A DNA stretch of 64,000 nt from Williamsia sp. 1135 (GCF_002095395.1 NZ_MJEI01000096.1:1-64000); one strand, 5' to 3'; counted from the stretch's first letter, positions 35,245-44,796 are shown. The notes: generated by a model from the sequence alone, not told the origin. Made by a program: numbers and translations.

Positions 35245-37920
35245 ATGGCCGACCAGTACACTGCAGCGTTTCGTCTACGAACGTCCCGATCGGATCCTCC
35301 ACCAGGTTTCGTCGAGCGTCAGCGCCTGAACTCCATGCTGAACCATGGCGCGCGTAGAGCCGTCACCATCGTCTGCGCCGGACCCGGTTACGGTAAGACC
35401 CTTGCGGTCTCGGCCTGGGTCGGGCGCGGTGATCCTCCCGGGCCCGTGGCCTGGCTGACCGCGGACACCAGATATGACGTACAGGGCCTGTGGGCGGACC
35501 TGTTGGACGCGTTGCGGATCTCCGGGGTCGTGCCGCAGTCGAGTGTGCTCGCCACCCTGACCCCGGGAGTGCAGTTCGGCGAACCCGAATTCGACCGGAT
35601 CGTCGAGGGTTTGATGCGTCTGCCGACCCCGATCGTCGTCGTGCTGGACGACTTCCACCACATCACCGACCCCGCCGCGCTGGACAGCCTCAATCGCGTC
35701 GCGGAGTACCGCATTCCGCAATTGCGACTGGTGTTGGTCTCTCGCACCGAGCCTGAACTGCGGCTTTCCAGACTCCGCCTCGTCGATGACGTCGCCGACA
35801 TCGATGGCAATGATCTGACGTACACGGCCGCGGAGACTCGCGAGGTGTGCGCCCGGAGCGGGGTGACGGTCGTCGACGGCGCGGCGACTGAGCTCCACAG
35901 TCGAACGCAGGGCTGGCCGGCGGGACTTCGGCTGGCGATGATCAGCGTCGACGAGGCTGCCGGAGCGGTCCCGGCCCTCGAACACTTCAGCGGCAACAAC
36001 CGCAGGGTCGCCGAGTATCTGCTGGAGGAGATTCTCGACCGACTGTCACCGAGCGACCGCCTGTTCCTTCTTGCCACAAGTGTCGTCGATCAGATGACCG
36101 CGGAGTTGGCGCGAGCACTGTCCGGCCGCGTGGACAGCAGGCAGGTACTCGAGGACCTGGTGGCACGTAATGCGTTGACGGTGCGCCTGTCTGATCGACC
36201 GAACTGGTTCCGCTATCACCCGCTACTCCGAGAATTGTTGCTGGACAGGCTCTCCGCGGAGAATCCTGACAGTGTCCCGGAACTGAACCGCCGGGCCGCC
36301 GACTGGTACGTCGGGAGGAACGAACCGATCGATGCGTTGCGGCACTATGCGTATGCCCGTGACTGGTCAACTGTGGCAAGAGTTCTCGGACAGGTCGCCC
36401 TGCCGCTGATCCTGACGCCGCAGGCCGCGGCTCTGGTGTCGGCACTGTCCACCGTGTACGACGACGTGGCGCGGCTGCCGACCGCCGAGACCTTGATCGT
36501 CGCGTTGGTGTGCGACTATCAGCGACACGACTTCGAGTCGATGCAGCGCAATGCCGACGAAGCGACGTTGCTGCTGAATGGGACAGCTGATCCGTTGACC
36601 GACGTGTATCGGGTCATCATTGCCATCGCGCACACCGTTCATGCCAGGGCATCGGTGCCGTCGCAGCTGGTGGACACCGCGGACGCGTTGCTCGAACTGC
36701 TCGATCATGTTCCCCGGCGGGAGGTTCCGGCGTCCGCCGCCTACGCCGTCGTCGGCATCAACAACCGTGCAACCGGACTCGTCCACGAAGGCCACCTCGA
36801 CGAGGCTCAGGTGGCTCTGTCCGCGGTGCGCACCCAGGGCGAGCATCTCGGCCTAGGTTTGACGGTCCTCTCGGCCGCGTCCTATCTGTCGCTCGTCGAG
36901 TTCCTGCTGGGTGATCTCGATCAGGCCGAGACCGAATCGACGTCGTCGTTGGCGGCGGCGGAGAGGCGGGGATGGGCGCGTGAGCCCCAGTTGCTGGCCG
37001 CATACGCTGCAGCGGCGCTGGTCTACCTCGACCGCGGTGAACGCGAGAAGGCTGAGCGGTACATCGACGCGGGCCTGGTTGCCAGTACGAAGGGGTCGGA
37101 CTTCGGTTGCCGGCTGCTCCTGCACGTGGCAGCCGTCGGTGTCGCCGTTGCCCGCCAGGAGGCGTCGACGGCACGGACGGCACTCCATCGTCTCGACCTG
37201 TCGGCGGCTTCGACTTCCCTGCCCGCTTTGTTGGTTGCGTGGTCACGCGTTTGCCGCGCCGAGGTGGCGATGGCAGTCGGGGAGCCCCACATTGCGCTCG
37301 ACGTGATCGGCGACCTCGGCGACCCCGGCGACCCCGTCGAAGATGTGGGCTACGTCTCGAGCCTGATGCGCATCACACGCGCCAAAGCGCTACTCGAACT
37401 CGCGCGGCCCGCCGCTGCTCTCGAGGAGCTTCGTCCGGCAGGTCGGTTCGCCGGGTTTCGGGCACTGGCCGCCGAAGGCGCGCTGCTGGAGGCGGCGGCG
37501 CAAGGCCATCTTCGGAGGGACAACATAGCCGTCGAAAGGATCGGCGCCGCGGTGGCGTTGTCCGCGCCGATCGGTTTACGGCGTCCGTTCCTGAGGCAGG
37601 ACGCGCAGATACCCATTCAGCTGAACCGATACATCCGCCTCAGCGGCGACCGCAGTTCATTCGTCACCGAACTCGCGGGCACCTTCGGCGTCGTCACCGA
37701 GCTGACGACGCCGCCGGCGACAGTCCTGCAAAGCCTCACCGAACGCGAACTCGCAGTGCTGAAATATCTGCCGACCATGCTGAAATCGTCGGAGATCGCA
37801 GCTGATCTGTTCGTGTCGGTGAACACCGTCAAGACTCACCAGCGCTCGATCTACCGAAAGCTGGGTGTGTCCAATCGCCGCGAAGCGGTGGAGTCGGCGC
37901 GGTATTGGGAGATGCTGTAG
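35245..37920 (+). CDS. MalT-type (LAL) LuxR-family transcriptional regulator
   Basis: The ATG at 35245 (GAGGTGG upstream) gives 891 residues; an upstream in-frame ATG at 35158 has no clear ribosome site. The N-terminal STAND ATPase has Walker A GPGYGKT at residues 46-52 and Walker B IVVVLDDFHH. A long TPR-like helical region follows. The C-terminus is a LuxR helix-turn-helix (LTERELAVLKYLP, SEIAADLFVSVNTVKTHQRSIYRKLGVSNRREAV). It would activate transcription when a ligand or protein signal and ATP are bound. Divergent DUF6325 and the stress genes beyond it are possible targets. Confidence 0.92.
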   Translation: MADQYTAAFRLRTSRSDPPPGFVERQRLNSMLNHGARRAVTIVCAGPGYGKTLAVSAWVGRGDPPGPVAWLTADTRYDVQGLWADLLDALRISGVVPQSSVLATLTPGVQFGEPEFDRIVEGLMRLPTPIVVVLDDFHHITDPAALDSLNRVAEYRIPQLRLVLVSRTEPELRLSRLRLVDDVADIDGNDLTYTAAETREVCARSGVTVVDGAATELHSRTQGWPAGLRLAMISVDEAAGAVPALEHFSGNNRRVAEYLLEEILDRLSPSDRLFLLATSVVDQMTAELARALSGRVDSRQVLEDLVARNALTVRLSDRPNWFRYHPLLRELLLDRLSAENPDSVPELNRRAADWYVGRNEPIDALRHYAYARDWSTVARVLGQVALPLILTPQAAALVSALSTVYDDVARLPTAETLIVALVCDYQRHDFESMQRNADEATLLLNGTADPLTDVYRVIIAIAHTVHARASVPSQLVDTADALLELLDHVPRREVPASAAYAVVGINNRATGLVHEGHLDEAQVALSAVRTQGEHLGLGLTVLSAASYLSLVEFLLGDLDQAETESTSSLAAAERRGWAREPQLLAAYAAAALVYLDRGEREKAERYIDAGLVASTKGSDFGCRLLLHVAAVGVAVARQEASTARTALHRLDLSAASTSLPALLVAWSRVCRAEVAMAVGEPHIALDVIGDLGDPGDPVEDVGYVSSLMRITRAKALLELARPAAALEELRPAGRFAGFRALAAEGALLEAAAQGHLRRDNIAVERIGAAVALSAPIGLRRPFLRQDAQIPIQLNRYIRLSGDRSSFVTELAGTFGVVTELTTPPATVLQSLTERELAVLKYLPTMLKSSEIAADLFVSVNTVKTHQRSIYRKLGVSNRREAVESARYWEML

Positions 37921-37930
37921 AACGACTGGG

Positions 37931-39343
37931 TCAGGGAATGTCGGGCCAGCCTCGCTCGGATGGGATATCGCCATCGGCAACGGCTTTCGCCAATTGTGCG
38001 TGGTCGGCGGTGTTCTGGTCGGCATAGGCGCTCGAGAAGTCGACCAGGGCGTCCTCCGCCTTGTCGCTGTTGCCGAGGTAGTCCGCAATCGCCGCCGAAT
38101 CCCCGCTGCGCGCATGCGCCCGTGCCAGCACGTGACCACAGGCAGCGGCGAACCGCGGTAGCACCGGAGCCACCCCTTCGCCTTTCGGGATCACCTTGCC
38201 GTCGCGGAACTGACGCACGTAGAAGTCCAGATCCAGCTCCAGCTCCGGCCACTCGAACGACGTCCAGCCCACGAACATGTCGGTGGCGCTCTGGATGAGG
38301 TGTTGCCCGTGCACGACCCGGGCACCGTGGTTGTCGTACTTGCTCCTGCCGAGAAACTGTTCGTACACAGACGGTCCGGCTTGTTTGACCTGCAGGAACA
38401 GGGGATCGCCCGTACGACGCTCCTCGAGCAACGTCAGGAACACCCGCATGCCGACGCTGCCCACACCGACGACCTGGCGCACGGCGTCCACCGCGTCGTA
38501 CCGGGTGAGCAGGTTCTCGAGGTGGTCGGGGACCGACTCGTGATACTTCGCGAGCACCACCCGCAGGATCTCCTCTGCGGCATCGCCTAGCCGGTGGGTC
38601 CGGTACGGGGGATCCTCGGTGATCTGTGCCTTTCCCTCGACCGTGGTGAGCAGCTTCTTGGACACGCCCCGACTGGTCCGCTTCTTGGCCCGGCTCTCGA
38701 TGAGGGCATCGAGTTTTTCTTCGTTTTCCTTCTTGGCGTACTGCACCAGTTGCTCGATGTCGATCTTGTCGTACCAGACATCGATCTGGGGCGTTTCCGC
38801 GTACGCCCTCATGCGCTTGCGATAGTTGCGGTAACCCGCCCGGACTGCATCCTGCGCCGCCGATTCCGTGATCCCGTTGTCCCGGGCGAGCACGACCAGG
38901 CTCGCGAGAAAGCGTTTGAGGTCCCATTCGAACGGACCTGGCAGCGTTTCGTCGAAGTCGCGGAGATCGAAGATGAGGTTGCGTTCGGGCGATGTCCACA
39001 TCCCGTAGTTGAGTACGTGTGCGTCGCCGCACATCTGGACCAATATGCCGGTGTGCGGGGTCGACGCCAGATCGGCCGCCATCACCGCTGCAGCACCGCG
39101 GTAATAGGTCCAGGGGGAGTGACTCATCCGGCCATGACGGATGGGCAATAGATCCGGGGCCCGGATATCGCTCTGCGCGAGAATCGTCTGCAGTGCGTCA
39201 TGGCCACGTTTCTCGGGATTCCACCGTCCGAGCTCGCTGCGTGGGACCAATTTTCGTGACTGACGACCCGGGTTCGGATGTTCCGGCATCGGTGCGTCGA
39301 CGAACTCGGGGTCCTGCGTCGGCCGTGCGTCGAGATCGGTCAC
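37931..39343 (-). CDS. DUF2252 family protein
   Basis: The 470-residue protein is a DUF2252 member, distantly kinase-like in its conserved pieces (GDAHVLNYGMW, LIFDLRDFDETLPGPFEWDLKRFLAS, RVVHGQHLIQSATDMFVGW). GTG 39343 is preferred to GTG 39349 because AAAGGAG sits five bases before it. The biochemical role of the family is unknown. It is convergent with the LuxR gene, with only 10 bases between stops. Confidence 0.85.
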   Translation of the reverse strand: MTDLDARPTQDPEFVDAPMPEHPNPGRQSRKLVPRSELGRWNPEKRGHDALQTILAQSDIRAPDLLPIRHGRMSHSPWTYYRGAAAVMAADLASTPHTGILVQMCGDAHVLNYGMWTSPERNLIFDLRDFDETLPGPFEWDLKRFLASLVVLARDNGITESAAQDAVRAGYRNYRKRMRAYAETPQIDVWYDKIDIEQLVQYAKKENEEKLDALIESRAKKRTSRGVSKKLLTTVEGKAQITEDPPYRTHRLGDAAEEILRVVLAKYHESVPDHLENLLTRYDAVDAVRQVVGVGSVGMRVFLTLLEERRTGDPLFLQVKQAGPSVYEQFLGRSKYDNHGARVVHGQHLIQSATDMFVGWTSFEWPELELDLDFYVRQFRDGKVIPKGEGVAPVLPRFAAACGHVLARAHARSGDSAAIADYLGNSDKAEDALVDFSSAYADQNTADHAQLAKAVADGDIPSERGWPDIP

Positions 39344-39431
39344 CGGCACTCCTTTGTCGTGGTCTGCCTAAGCATTCTCCTCGACTGGGTGACGAGCTTC
39401 ATCCGATCTGGGTGAATCGGGTGGCGACAAA

Positions 39432-40243
39432 CTACGTCCGGTCGCTCGACGCGGTGCGCTCGGTGGGCAAGGCGTCGTGGCTGGCTGACCAGGATGCCAG
39501 CAGCTTCAGCGCATCGGCGGTGGGTGTCCCTGAGGCCGCGGTGTAGATGTTGAGCTTGAGACCGGGTTCGGACGGTAGCTCCAGAGACTCGAAGTCGAGG
39601 TCGAGTTGCCCGACTGCCGGGTGCCGCAGCCGTTTCCGGCCACTGCGGTGGAACCGCACATCCTGCGAGGCCCAGCGGCGACGGAACTGCTCACTCTGGG
39701 TGGACAATTCGCCGACGAGTTCGATGAGCGCCTTGTCGTGCGGATTGAGTCCTGCCTCGAGGCGGAGCATCGCAGCGGCGTCACGTGCGATCTGGTCGTA
39801 GTCGACGAAGAACGCTTCTGCCTCCTCGGGGTGCAGGTAGACGAAGCGGGTGGTGTTCGCCGGGCGACGCGGGTCGGCCAGGACGGGGGAGTACAGCGCG
39901 CGGGCGAGGTCGTTCATCGCGATGATGTCGTGCCGACCATTGCGGATCCAGGCCGGGGCGTCAGTGATGGCGTCGAGGACCTGCTGGATCGCCGGGCGCA
40001 CGGTGGATTGCGGTGACCGCTTGCGTCGCCGTGTCCCTGACTCGGACTGACGGGCCAGGGTGAACAGGTGATCGCGCTCGGCCTCGTCGAGTTGCCGGCG
40101 AGCATGGCGACCTCCTCGCGTCGGAGCCCCTTGACCCTGCGATTGCCACCGTACGCAGGCAGGCCCGATTCTTCGGGGGTGATGCGTGCGCGGCGGGAAC
40201 TGAGGAATTCGCGGATCTCAGTACGTAGCTCGGTCGTGCTCAT
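39432..40243 (-). pseudogene. XRE/MmyB-type regulator with internal deletion
   Basis: The N-terminus MSTTELRTEIREFLSSRRARITPEESGLP..RVKGLRREEVAMLAG is the start of a helix-turn-helix XRE regulator. Next, the expected segment of about 30 residues (recognition helix and ERG motif) is missing. The sequence jumps at about 40095 to QLDEAERDHLFTLARQ in another frame, and continues through the MmyB ligand-binding domain (VRPAIQQVLDAITDAPAWIRNGRHDIIAMNDLARALYSPV) to 39432. The deletion, about 90 bases and not a multiple of three, destroys the gene. Confidence 0.8.
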
Positions 40244-40426
40244 GAGCCCACGGTAGGCCGCAGAGTCGGCTCGGGGGAGGCACTGGCAGTACCTGGAACA
40301 ACAGGCTGCAGACGTCCTGCGTGCGGGGCGGGTTCTGGAACGACGCTGCGCTCGGTAGCGCCGGCGCGCAGGCCGAGGCGGTTCGGGTTCCGCTGGCCGC
40401 CGGCACGCTGGTGAAGGTCTACGGGG

Positions 40427-40669
40427 GTGAGAGCCTCGACGACGCGACGCAGTTGTCGCTGCTCAGGGCTGCTGAACTCGGCCCACCAACTCGGAATGGC
40501 CTTGGGCCTCGGCATTCTCGTGGCGGTCGCCGCCGGCGCCGGTAGTACCGCGGAGCGGGTCGATGTGGCACTCACCGGTAGCAGCGTGATGCTTGCGATC
40601 GCGCTCGCTGTTGTACTCGCGGTCATCGTTCCGTCAACGCGGAAGTCGGCCGGGCGTGCGGGGGTCTGA
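40427..40669 (+). pseudogene. 3' remnant of an MFS transporter
   Basis: The 3' part reads GLLNSAHQLGMALGLGILVAVAAGAG and VALTGSSVMLAIALAVVLAVIVPSTR, the last two helices of a DHA2-type multidrug MFS protein. The preceding 160 bases (40260-40426) show no continuous matching frame, and the N-terminal two-thirds of a transporter is missing. It lies beside the broken XRE gene, which may once have controlled it. Confidence 0.6.
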
Positions 40670-40710
40670 CCTGCCGGGCGGACGGCAATGACGGCGTTTA
40701 CGATTCCGCT

Positions 40711-41489
40711 ATGTCTTTGCCTGAATCTGGTTCTGCCGTCGTCTTTCAGTAGTCGGCTTCATCGTCCTTGTTGTCGTCTACCTGGCCGTTCTTCAGGGCC
40801 TGGGCCTCCTCCTGGCGAAGGACGTGAAGTACGCGGCCCCGGAGAACATCGATGAGTTGTGGCGAATGATCCTGGTGCCGGTCGCGGCATCGCTTGTCCT
40901 GGTCTACGCCGCGGTCGCGTGGCTGGGGTGGTGGCGCCCCGTGTGGATCGATGACCGGCCGGTCCAGCGTTGGGTGATCGTCGTGCCCGTGTTGATGGCG
41001 GTGTCGATCGTCATCGTCACCGACTACGCCGGGCTGATCGATCACGGTCTGGCGTTCACGCTGTTGCTCCTGCTGGGCAGTTTGATGGTCGGTCTGGGTG
41101 AGGAAACGATGTTCCGGGGCATCGGTGTCACCTGCTTCCGGAAGAACAACTTGAGCGAAGGCAAGGTCGCGCTGTGGAGCACCCTGGTGTTCGGACTGGC
41201 GCACTCGACCAACCTCATCTCCGAGGGGCCAAAGGCGTTCGCCCAGGTCGGCTCGACCATCGTCGCCGGCTACTTTCTGTACCTGATCAGGCGACGCACC
41301 GGAGGCTTGCTCTTCCCGGTCCTGATCCACGGTTTGTGGGACTTCTCGCTGACCACCGGCAAGACCTACGCACCTGCCCTGTACGCAATTCTGACCTCGA
41401 TCATGCTGGCGATCATCTTGTTCATCAGGAGACACCACATCGAGCCCGACGCGGTGGACACGGCAGGCAATCGTGCGCCTGCGGCATGA
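40711..41489 (+). pseudogene. CPBP intramembrane metalloprotease, start lost by frameshift
   Basis: The body is an Abi/CPBP protease with EETMFRG, FGLAHSTN and HGLWDF, the zinc-site motifs of the family, and six or more membrane helices. The open frame begins with a helix, VVGFIVLVVVYLAVLQGLGLLLA, but has no ATG or GTG before it and a stop at 40722. The natural start is probably ATG 40711 (MSLPESGSAVVFQ), which meets TAG at 40750; adding one base there joins the two frames. A GTG at 40824 could still give 221 residues without the first helix, so some function may remain. Confidence 0.65.
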
Positions 41490-41585
41490 CGCGCCGCACG
41501 GCTCGCCGCAGGTGAAAGGGGTCCTGCTGGTACCTGGTTCGTCAGGCACTCCCAAGCGGCCGACGTCGCGCCTAGCGTGGAAGTC

Positions 41586-42470
41586 ATGAGTAATCCGAAT
41601 CTGACTTTGAACAACGGCGTCGAGATCCCGAGCCTGGGCTTCGGCGTCTTTCAGACCCCACCCGACGAGACCGCCGTCGCGGTCGAGACCGCGCTGGAGA
41701 CGGGCTATCGCCACATCGACACCGCTGCGGCGTACCTGAACGAGCGAGGTGTCGGCGACGCGATCAAGCGTTCCGGCGTCGACCGTTCCGACATCTTCAT
41801 CGAGACGAAGATCTGGATCACCGACTACGGGTATGACGCCACGCTCCACGCGTTCGACAAGGCGGTCGGCAAACTGGGTGTCGAGCAACTCGATCTGCTG
41901 ATCCTGCATCAGGCGCTGCCCGGCGAGTTCGACCTCACCATCGCCGCGTACAAGGCACTGGAAGCACTTCTCGCGGACGGCAAGGTCCGGGCCATCGGAG
42001 TCAGTAACTTCATGCCGGACCATCTCGATCGCTTGCTGGAAGCGACTTCTGTTGTGCCGGCGATCAATCAGATCGAGGTCCATCCCTACTTCCGCCAGTC
42101 AGAACTGCTCGAGGTCAACGAGAAACACGGCATACTGTCACAGGCTTGGGCGCCGATCGGTGGCATCACGTTCTACCGCGACGGCAAACATGGCTCCACG
42201 CTGGAAGATCCGGTCATCAAGGAGATCGCCGCAGCGCACGGTAAGTCGCCTGCGTAGGCGATGCTGCGCTGGCACCTACAGCAGGGGCGACAGGTGATCC
42301 CGAAATCGGTCACCCCGTCGAGGATCGTCGAGAACTTCGACGTCTTCGACTTCGAACTCACCGCTGATCAGCTCGCTGCGATCGATGCCCTCGACACCGG
42401 AATCCGTGGCGGACCTGAGCCCGAGGTCGTCACGCGTGAGACGTTCGGCCTCGACATCCCGGAGGCGTGA
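41586..42470 (+). pseudogene. aldo/keto reductase with in-frame amber codon
   Basis: The frame encodes a normal-length AKR (294 codons). The catalytic tetrad is present as Asp45, Tyr50, Lys75 and His108, and GVSNF and the cofactor block VIPKSVTPSRIVENFDVFDFEL are intact. A TAG at 42255-42257 (codon 224) lies in HGKSPA-stop-AMLRWHLQQG, where the family has a conserved Gln, so CAG has become TAG. Termination removes the C-terminal NADPH-binding segment. The downstream cupin gene starts 2 bases after the natural stop. Confidence 0.85.
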
Positions 42471-42472
42471 AC

Positions 42473-42880
42473 ATGCAGATCGATCCCGTAATGCCGACAA
42501 CGAAGAACCCGCCCGCGCAATTCACCGGAGACGTGTGGCTGGACCCCATCGCCTTTCCGCGTGAGGACGGCCAGCAGATGATCGTCGCGAAGGTGCGGTT
42601 CGCGCCGGGGGCGCGGACGGCCTGGCACTCGCACGCGCGTGGTCAGACCCTTCACGTGACCCAGGGTGTCGCGTGGGTGCAGTCGCGTGGGGAAGCCAAG
42701 GTCGAGGCATCCGCGGGCCAGACCCTGTACTGCCCGCCTGGCGAAGAGCATTGGCACGGAGCAACATCGGAGAACTTCATGGAGCATCTCGCGATGCTGG
42801 ACAACGCCGACGACCCGGCGACCACCACCACGTGGCTAGAGCATGTGACCGATGAGGAGTACCTCAGCAGTAGTAGCTGA
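42473..42880 (+). CDS. cupin domain protein
   Basis: The 135-residue protein has a single cupin barrel: ARTAWHSHARGQTLHVTQGVAWVQ carries the first metal motif (HxH..), and PPGEEHWHGA the second. It resembles hydroxynitrile-lyase-like and carboxymuconolactone-associated cupins. ATG 42473 is chosen because GGAGG lies seven bases upstream; the earlier GTG at 42467 is too close. It follows the aldo/keto reductase in one operon and is followed by a strong terminator. Confidence 0.85.
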   Translation: MQIDPVMPTTKNPPAQFTGDVWLDPIAFPREDGQQMIVAKVRFAPGARTAWHSHARGQTLHVTQGVAWVQSRGEAKVEASAGQTLYCPPGEEHWHGATSENFMEHLAMLDNADDPATTTTWLEHVTDEEYLSSSS

Positions 42881-42906
42881 CGGTTGCCGCAAGTGACGTG
42901 CAGTTA

Positions 42907-42962
42907 ACGAAAACGCTCCGCCCGTTTTGGGGTGGAGCGTTTTCGTGTTCTGGATTTTTTTC
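42907..42962 (+). terminator. intrinsic terminator after the cupin gene
   Basis: A 13-bp perfect stem (ACGAAAACGCTCC/GGAGCGTTTTCGT, 42907-42946) is followed by a T-run at 42954-42962. This is the clearest Rho-independent terminator in the window. It closes the aldo/keto reductase-cupin operon. Confidence 0.85.
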
Positions 42963-43029
42963 CGTAAGGCTCGATGTGCTTCCCGGGGAACGTTGTACAC
43001 AGTGATGCGTTGTGTGCGCAGCCCAGACC

Positions 43030-43170
43030 TTGCCGCTGTCAGGGAATTCGAAGAGCCTTGATGTCGACGTGGATCAGATAGCCCGTGTCCCGCGTCGTAG
43101 AGACGGTTGGGGCGTCGTACCGCCAGGCGGGTGTTCTGATCCAGCTGCCGCAACAACGGCATCTCGAAGC
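43030..43170 (-). pseudogene. possible IS481-like transposase scar
   Basis: On the minus strand around 43040-43170 a short stretch reads RYDAP..TTRDTGYLIHVDIKALRIPD, resembling the RYE..PGELVHVDVKKLGRIPDGG catalytic-core block of IS481 transposases. The frame is broken on both sides and no element ends are visible. The rest of 42963-43343 shows no other gene. Confidence 0.4.
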
Positions 43171-43343
43171 GACGCAGGACCGCTCCGCCGCGGGTCTCCT
43201 ATCGCCGCTTAGTTTGAACGAGATGCTTAGGACCATTGTCAGGACCTGCTGGTACCTTCCGGAAGACGCCCGCGAGTCTCGGAAGTTTTGCTTTGCTATC
43301 GAAAGATGTTGCGAAGCAGCGGGATTAGTGGCTTGAACCGCTT

Positions 43344-43359
43344 GCGAACATGTGTTCGA
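43344..43359. promoter_or_regulatory. LexA (SOS) box
   Basis: GCGAACATGTGTTCGA matches the mycobacterial/Bacillus-type LexA box TCGAAC-N4-GTTCGA at all but the first base. It lies 112 bases before the start of the 13E12-family HNH gene. Several 13E12 genes in Mycobacterium tuberculosis are known LexA targets, which supports the call. Confidence 0.75.
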
Positions 43360-43470
43360 GTGCGGTAGGTTGTAGGTAGTCGGCCCAATGATGACGAATC
43401 TTGATACATGCCCTTCCGGGAAGATGCCGCCGACTGTCCCTGTTGATCTGTGGGTGGAAGGTGTTGTCTT

Positions 43471-44685
43471 ATGCGGGTTCTCGATTCGGTGGCGGCTGTG
43501 ACTGAGCTGGTGGTCCCTGGTGATTCTTCGGAGCTGTTGATGTTGGTGCGTGATCTGATCACGTTGCGTAATGCCACCGAGCATCAGTTGGCCGTGTGTG
43601 CTGCGGTGCTTGATGAGTTGGGTGTGGCGCGTCAGGCGGGGTCGACGACGTCGAAGTTGTTGGAAGCCAATGGTGCTGCGCCGGCGTCGGCGCAGCGGTG
43701 GGTGCGGATCGGTGCCGGGCTGGCGGGTCTCGATCGTACGGTCGGGTGGGCCCGCGACGGGTACCTGTCATCGGAGCATGTTGATGCCATCGTGAAGGGC
43801 CTGGCCGGCATCGACGGGCGGTCGGAGCAGCCGGTTACCGACGCCAAGCGGTACGGGTTCGAGGGGGAGTTGCTCAATGGGGCGGTGTCGGGGGCGCCGC
43901 CGAGTGAGATCAGCAAGACTGCCCGCAGTCTGGGCAATGAGTTCGCTGCAGATACTGGTGGGAAGCCGCCGGCGGAGGACCCGTCGCTGAACAGTCTCGA
44001 TTATGCGGTCAGTGGTGAGGGCCGGTGTGTGGGGAAGTTCGATCTGGATGTGAAGATCGGGGAGAAGTTGTTCTCCGCTCTGGACTTCTGGTCCAAACCC
44101 CGCCCGGAGCCTGATGGTTCCCCTGATGCCCGGACGCCGACGCAGTTGCGGGCGGATGCGTTGCATCAGTTGCTCGACTGTGGCGGTGGTGGGCAGGGGT
44201 TGATCTCGGCGCCGCGGACCGAGGTGAATGTGACCGTTCCTGCTGATCATCCTGATCAGGCGTCGCTGCGGTGGATGGGTCCGATCACCGAAGCCACCGC
44301 AGCGGCGTTGGCGTGTGATTCGACTTTCACCTTCATCACCCTTGATGGGCAGCAGGTGCCGATTGATCTGAGCCCACCGAAACGGTTGTTCACCGGGCCG
44401 GTCCGCAAAGCGATCATCATCCGCGATGAGTGCTGCATCAAGTGCGGGGCCCCGGCGACGTGGACTGATGCCCACCACATCAAGCACTACATCGACGGGG
44501 GTGAGACGACCCTGGCGAATGGGTGTTTGTTGTGCCGGACCTGCCACGGCGCCGTCCACAACACCGGTTGGGACGTGATCATGGGGTCTGATGGGCATCC
44601 GTGGTTGATTCCGCCGGTCGAGATGGACCCACACCAACGACCACTACCGGCCTACAACAGACGAACCATGACCCTCGCCGCGTAA
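43471..44685 (+). CDS. DUF222/13E12-family HNH endonuclease
   Basis: ATG 43471 has GGAAGG upstream and gives 404 residues. The N-terminal two-thirds is DUF222 (helical, with VLDELGVARQAG and ARTPTQLRADALHQLL). The C-terminus is an HNH nuclease with two CxxC pairs: CIKCGAP..DAHHIKHYIDGGETTLANGCLLCRTCHGAVHN. It belongs to the 13E12 repeat family that is expanded in mycobacteria and Gordonia and often SOS-induced. The LexA box upstream predicts DNA-damage control. The cellular role is not settled; DNA recombination or mobile-element functions are proposed for the family. Confidence 0.9.
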   Translation: MRVLDSVAAVTELVVPGDSSELLMLVRDLITLRNATEHQLAVCAAVLDELGVARQAGSTTSKLLEANGAAPASAQRWVRIGAGLAGLDRTVGWARDGYLSSEHVDAIVKGLAGIDGRSEQPVTDAKRYGFEGELLNGAVSGAPPSEISKTARSLGNEFAADTGGKPPAEDPSLNSLDYAVSGEGRCVGKFDLDVKIGEKLFSALDFWSKPRPEPDGSPDARTPTQLRADALHQLLDCGGGGQGLISAPRTEVNVTVPADHPDQASLRWMGPITEATAAALACDSTFTFITLDGQQVPIDLSPPKRLFTGPVRKAIIIRDECCIKCGAPATWTDAHHIKHYIDGGETTLANGCLLCRTCHGAVHNTGWDVIMGSDGHPWLIPPVEMDPHQRPLPAYNRRTMTLAA

Positions 44686-44796
44686 CACCCTGCTACTGAA
44701 CGACTCTGACTGACCACTGACACTTTTCGACCAGCCGCACCCGGCCCCGCCGGGACCGCGCACGCAACCTTGACAACTCCATAGTGTGAAAGCGCA

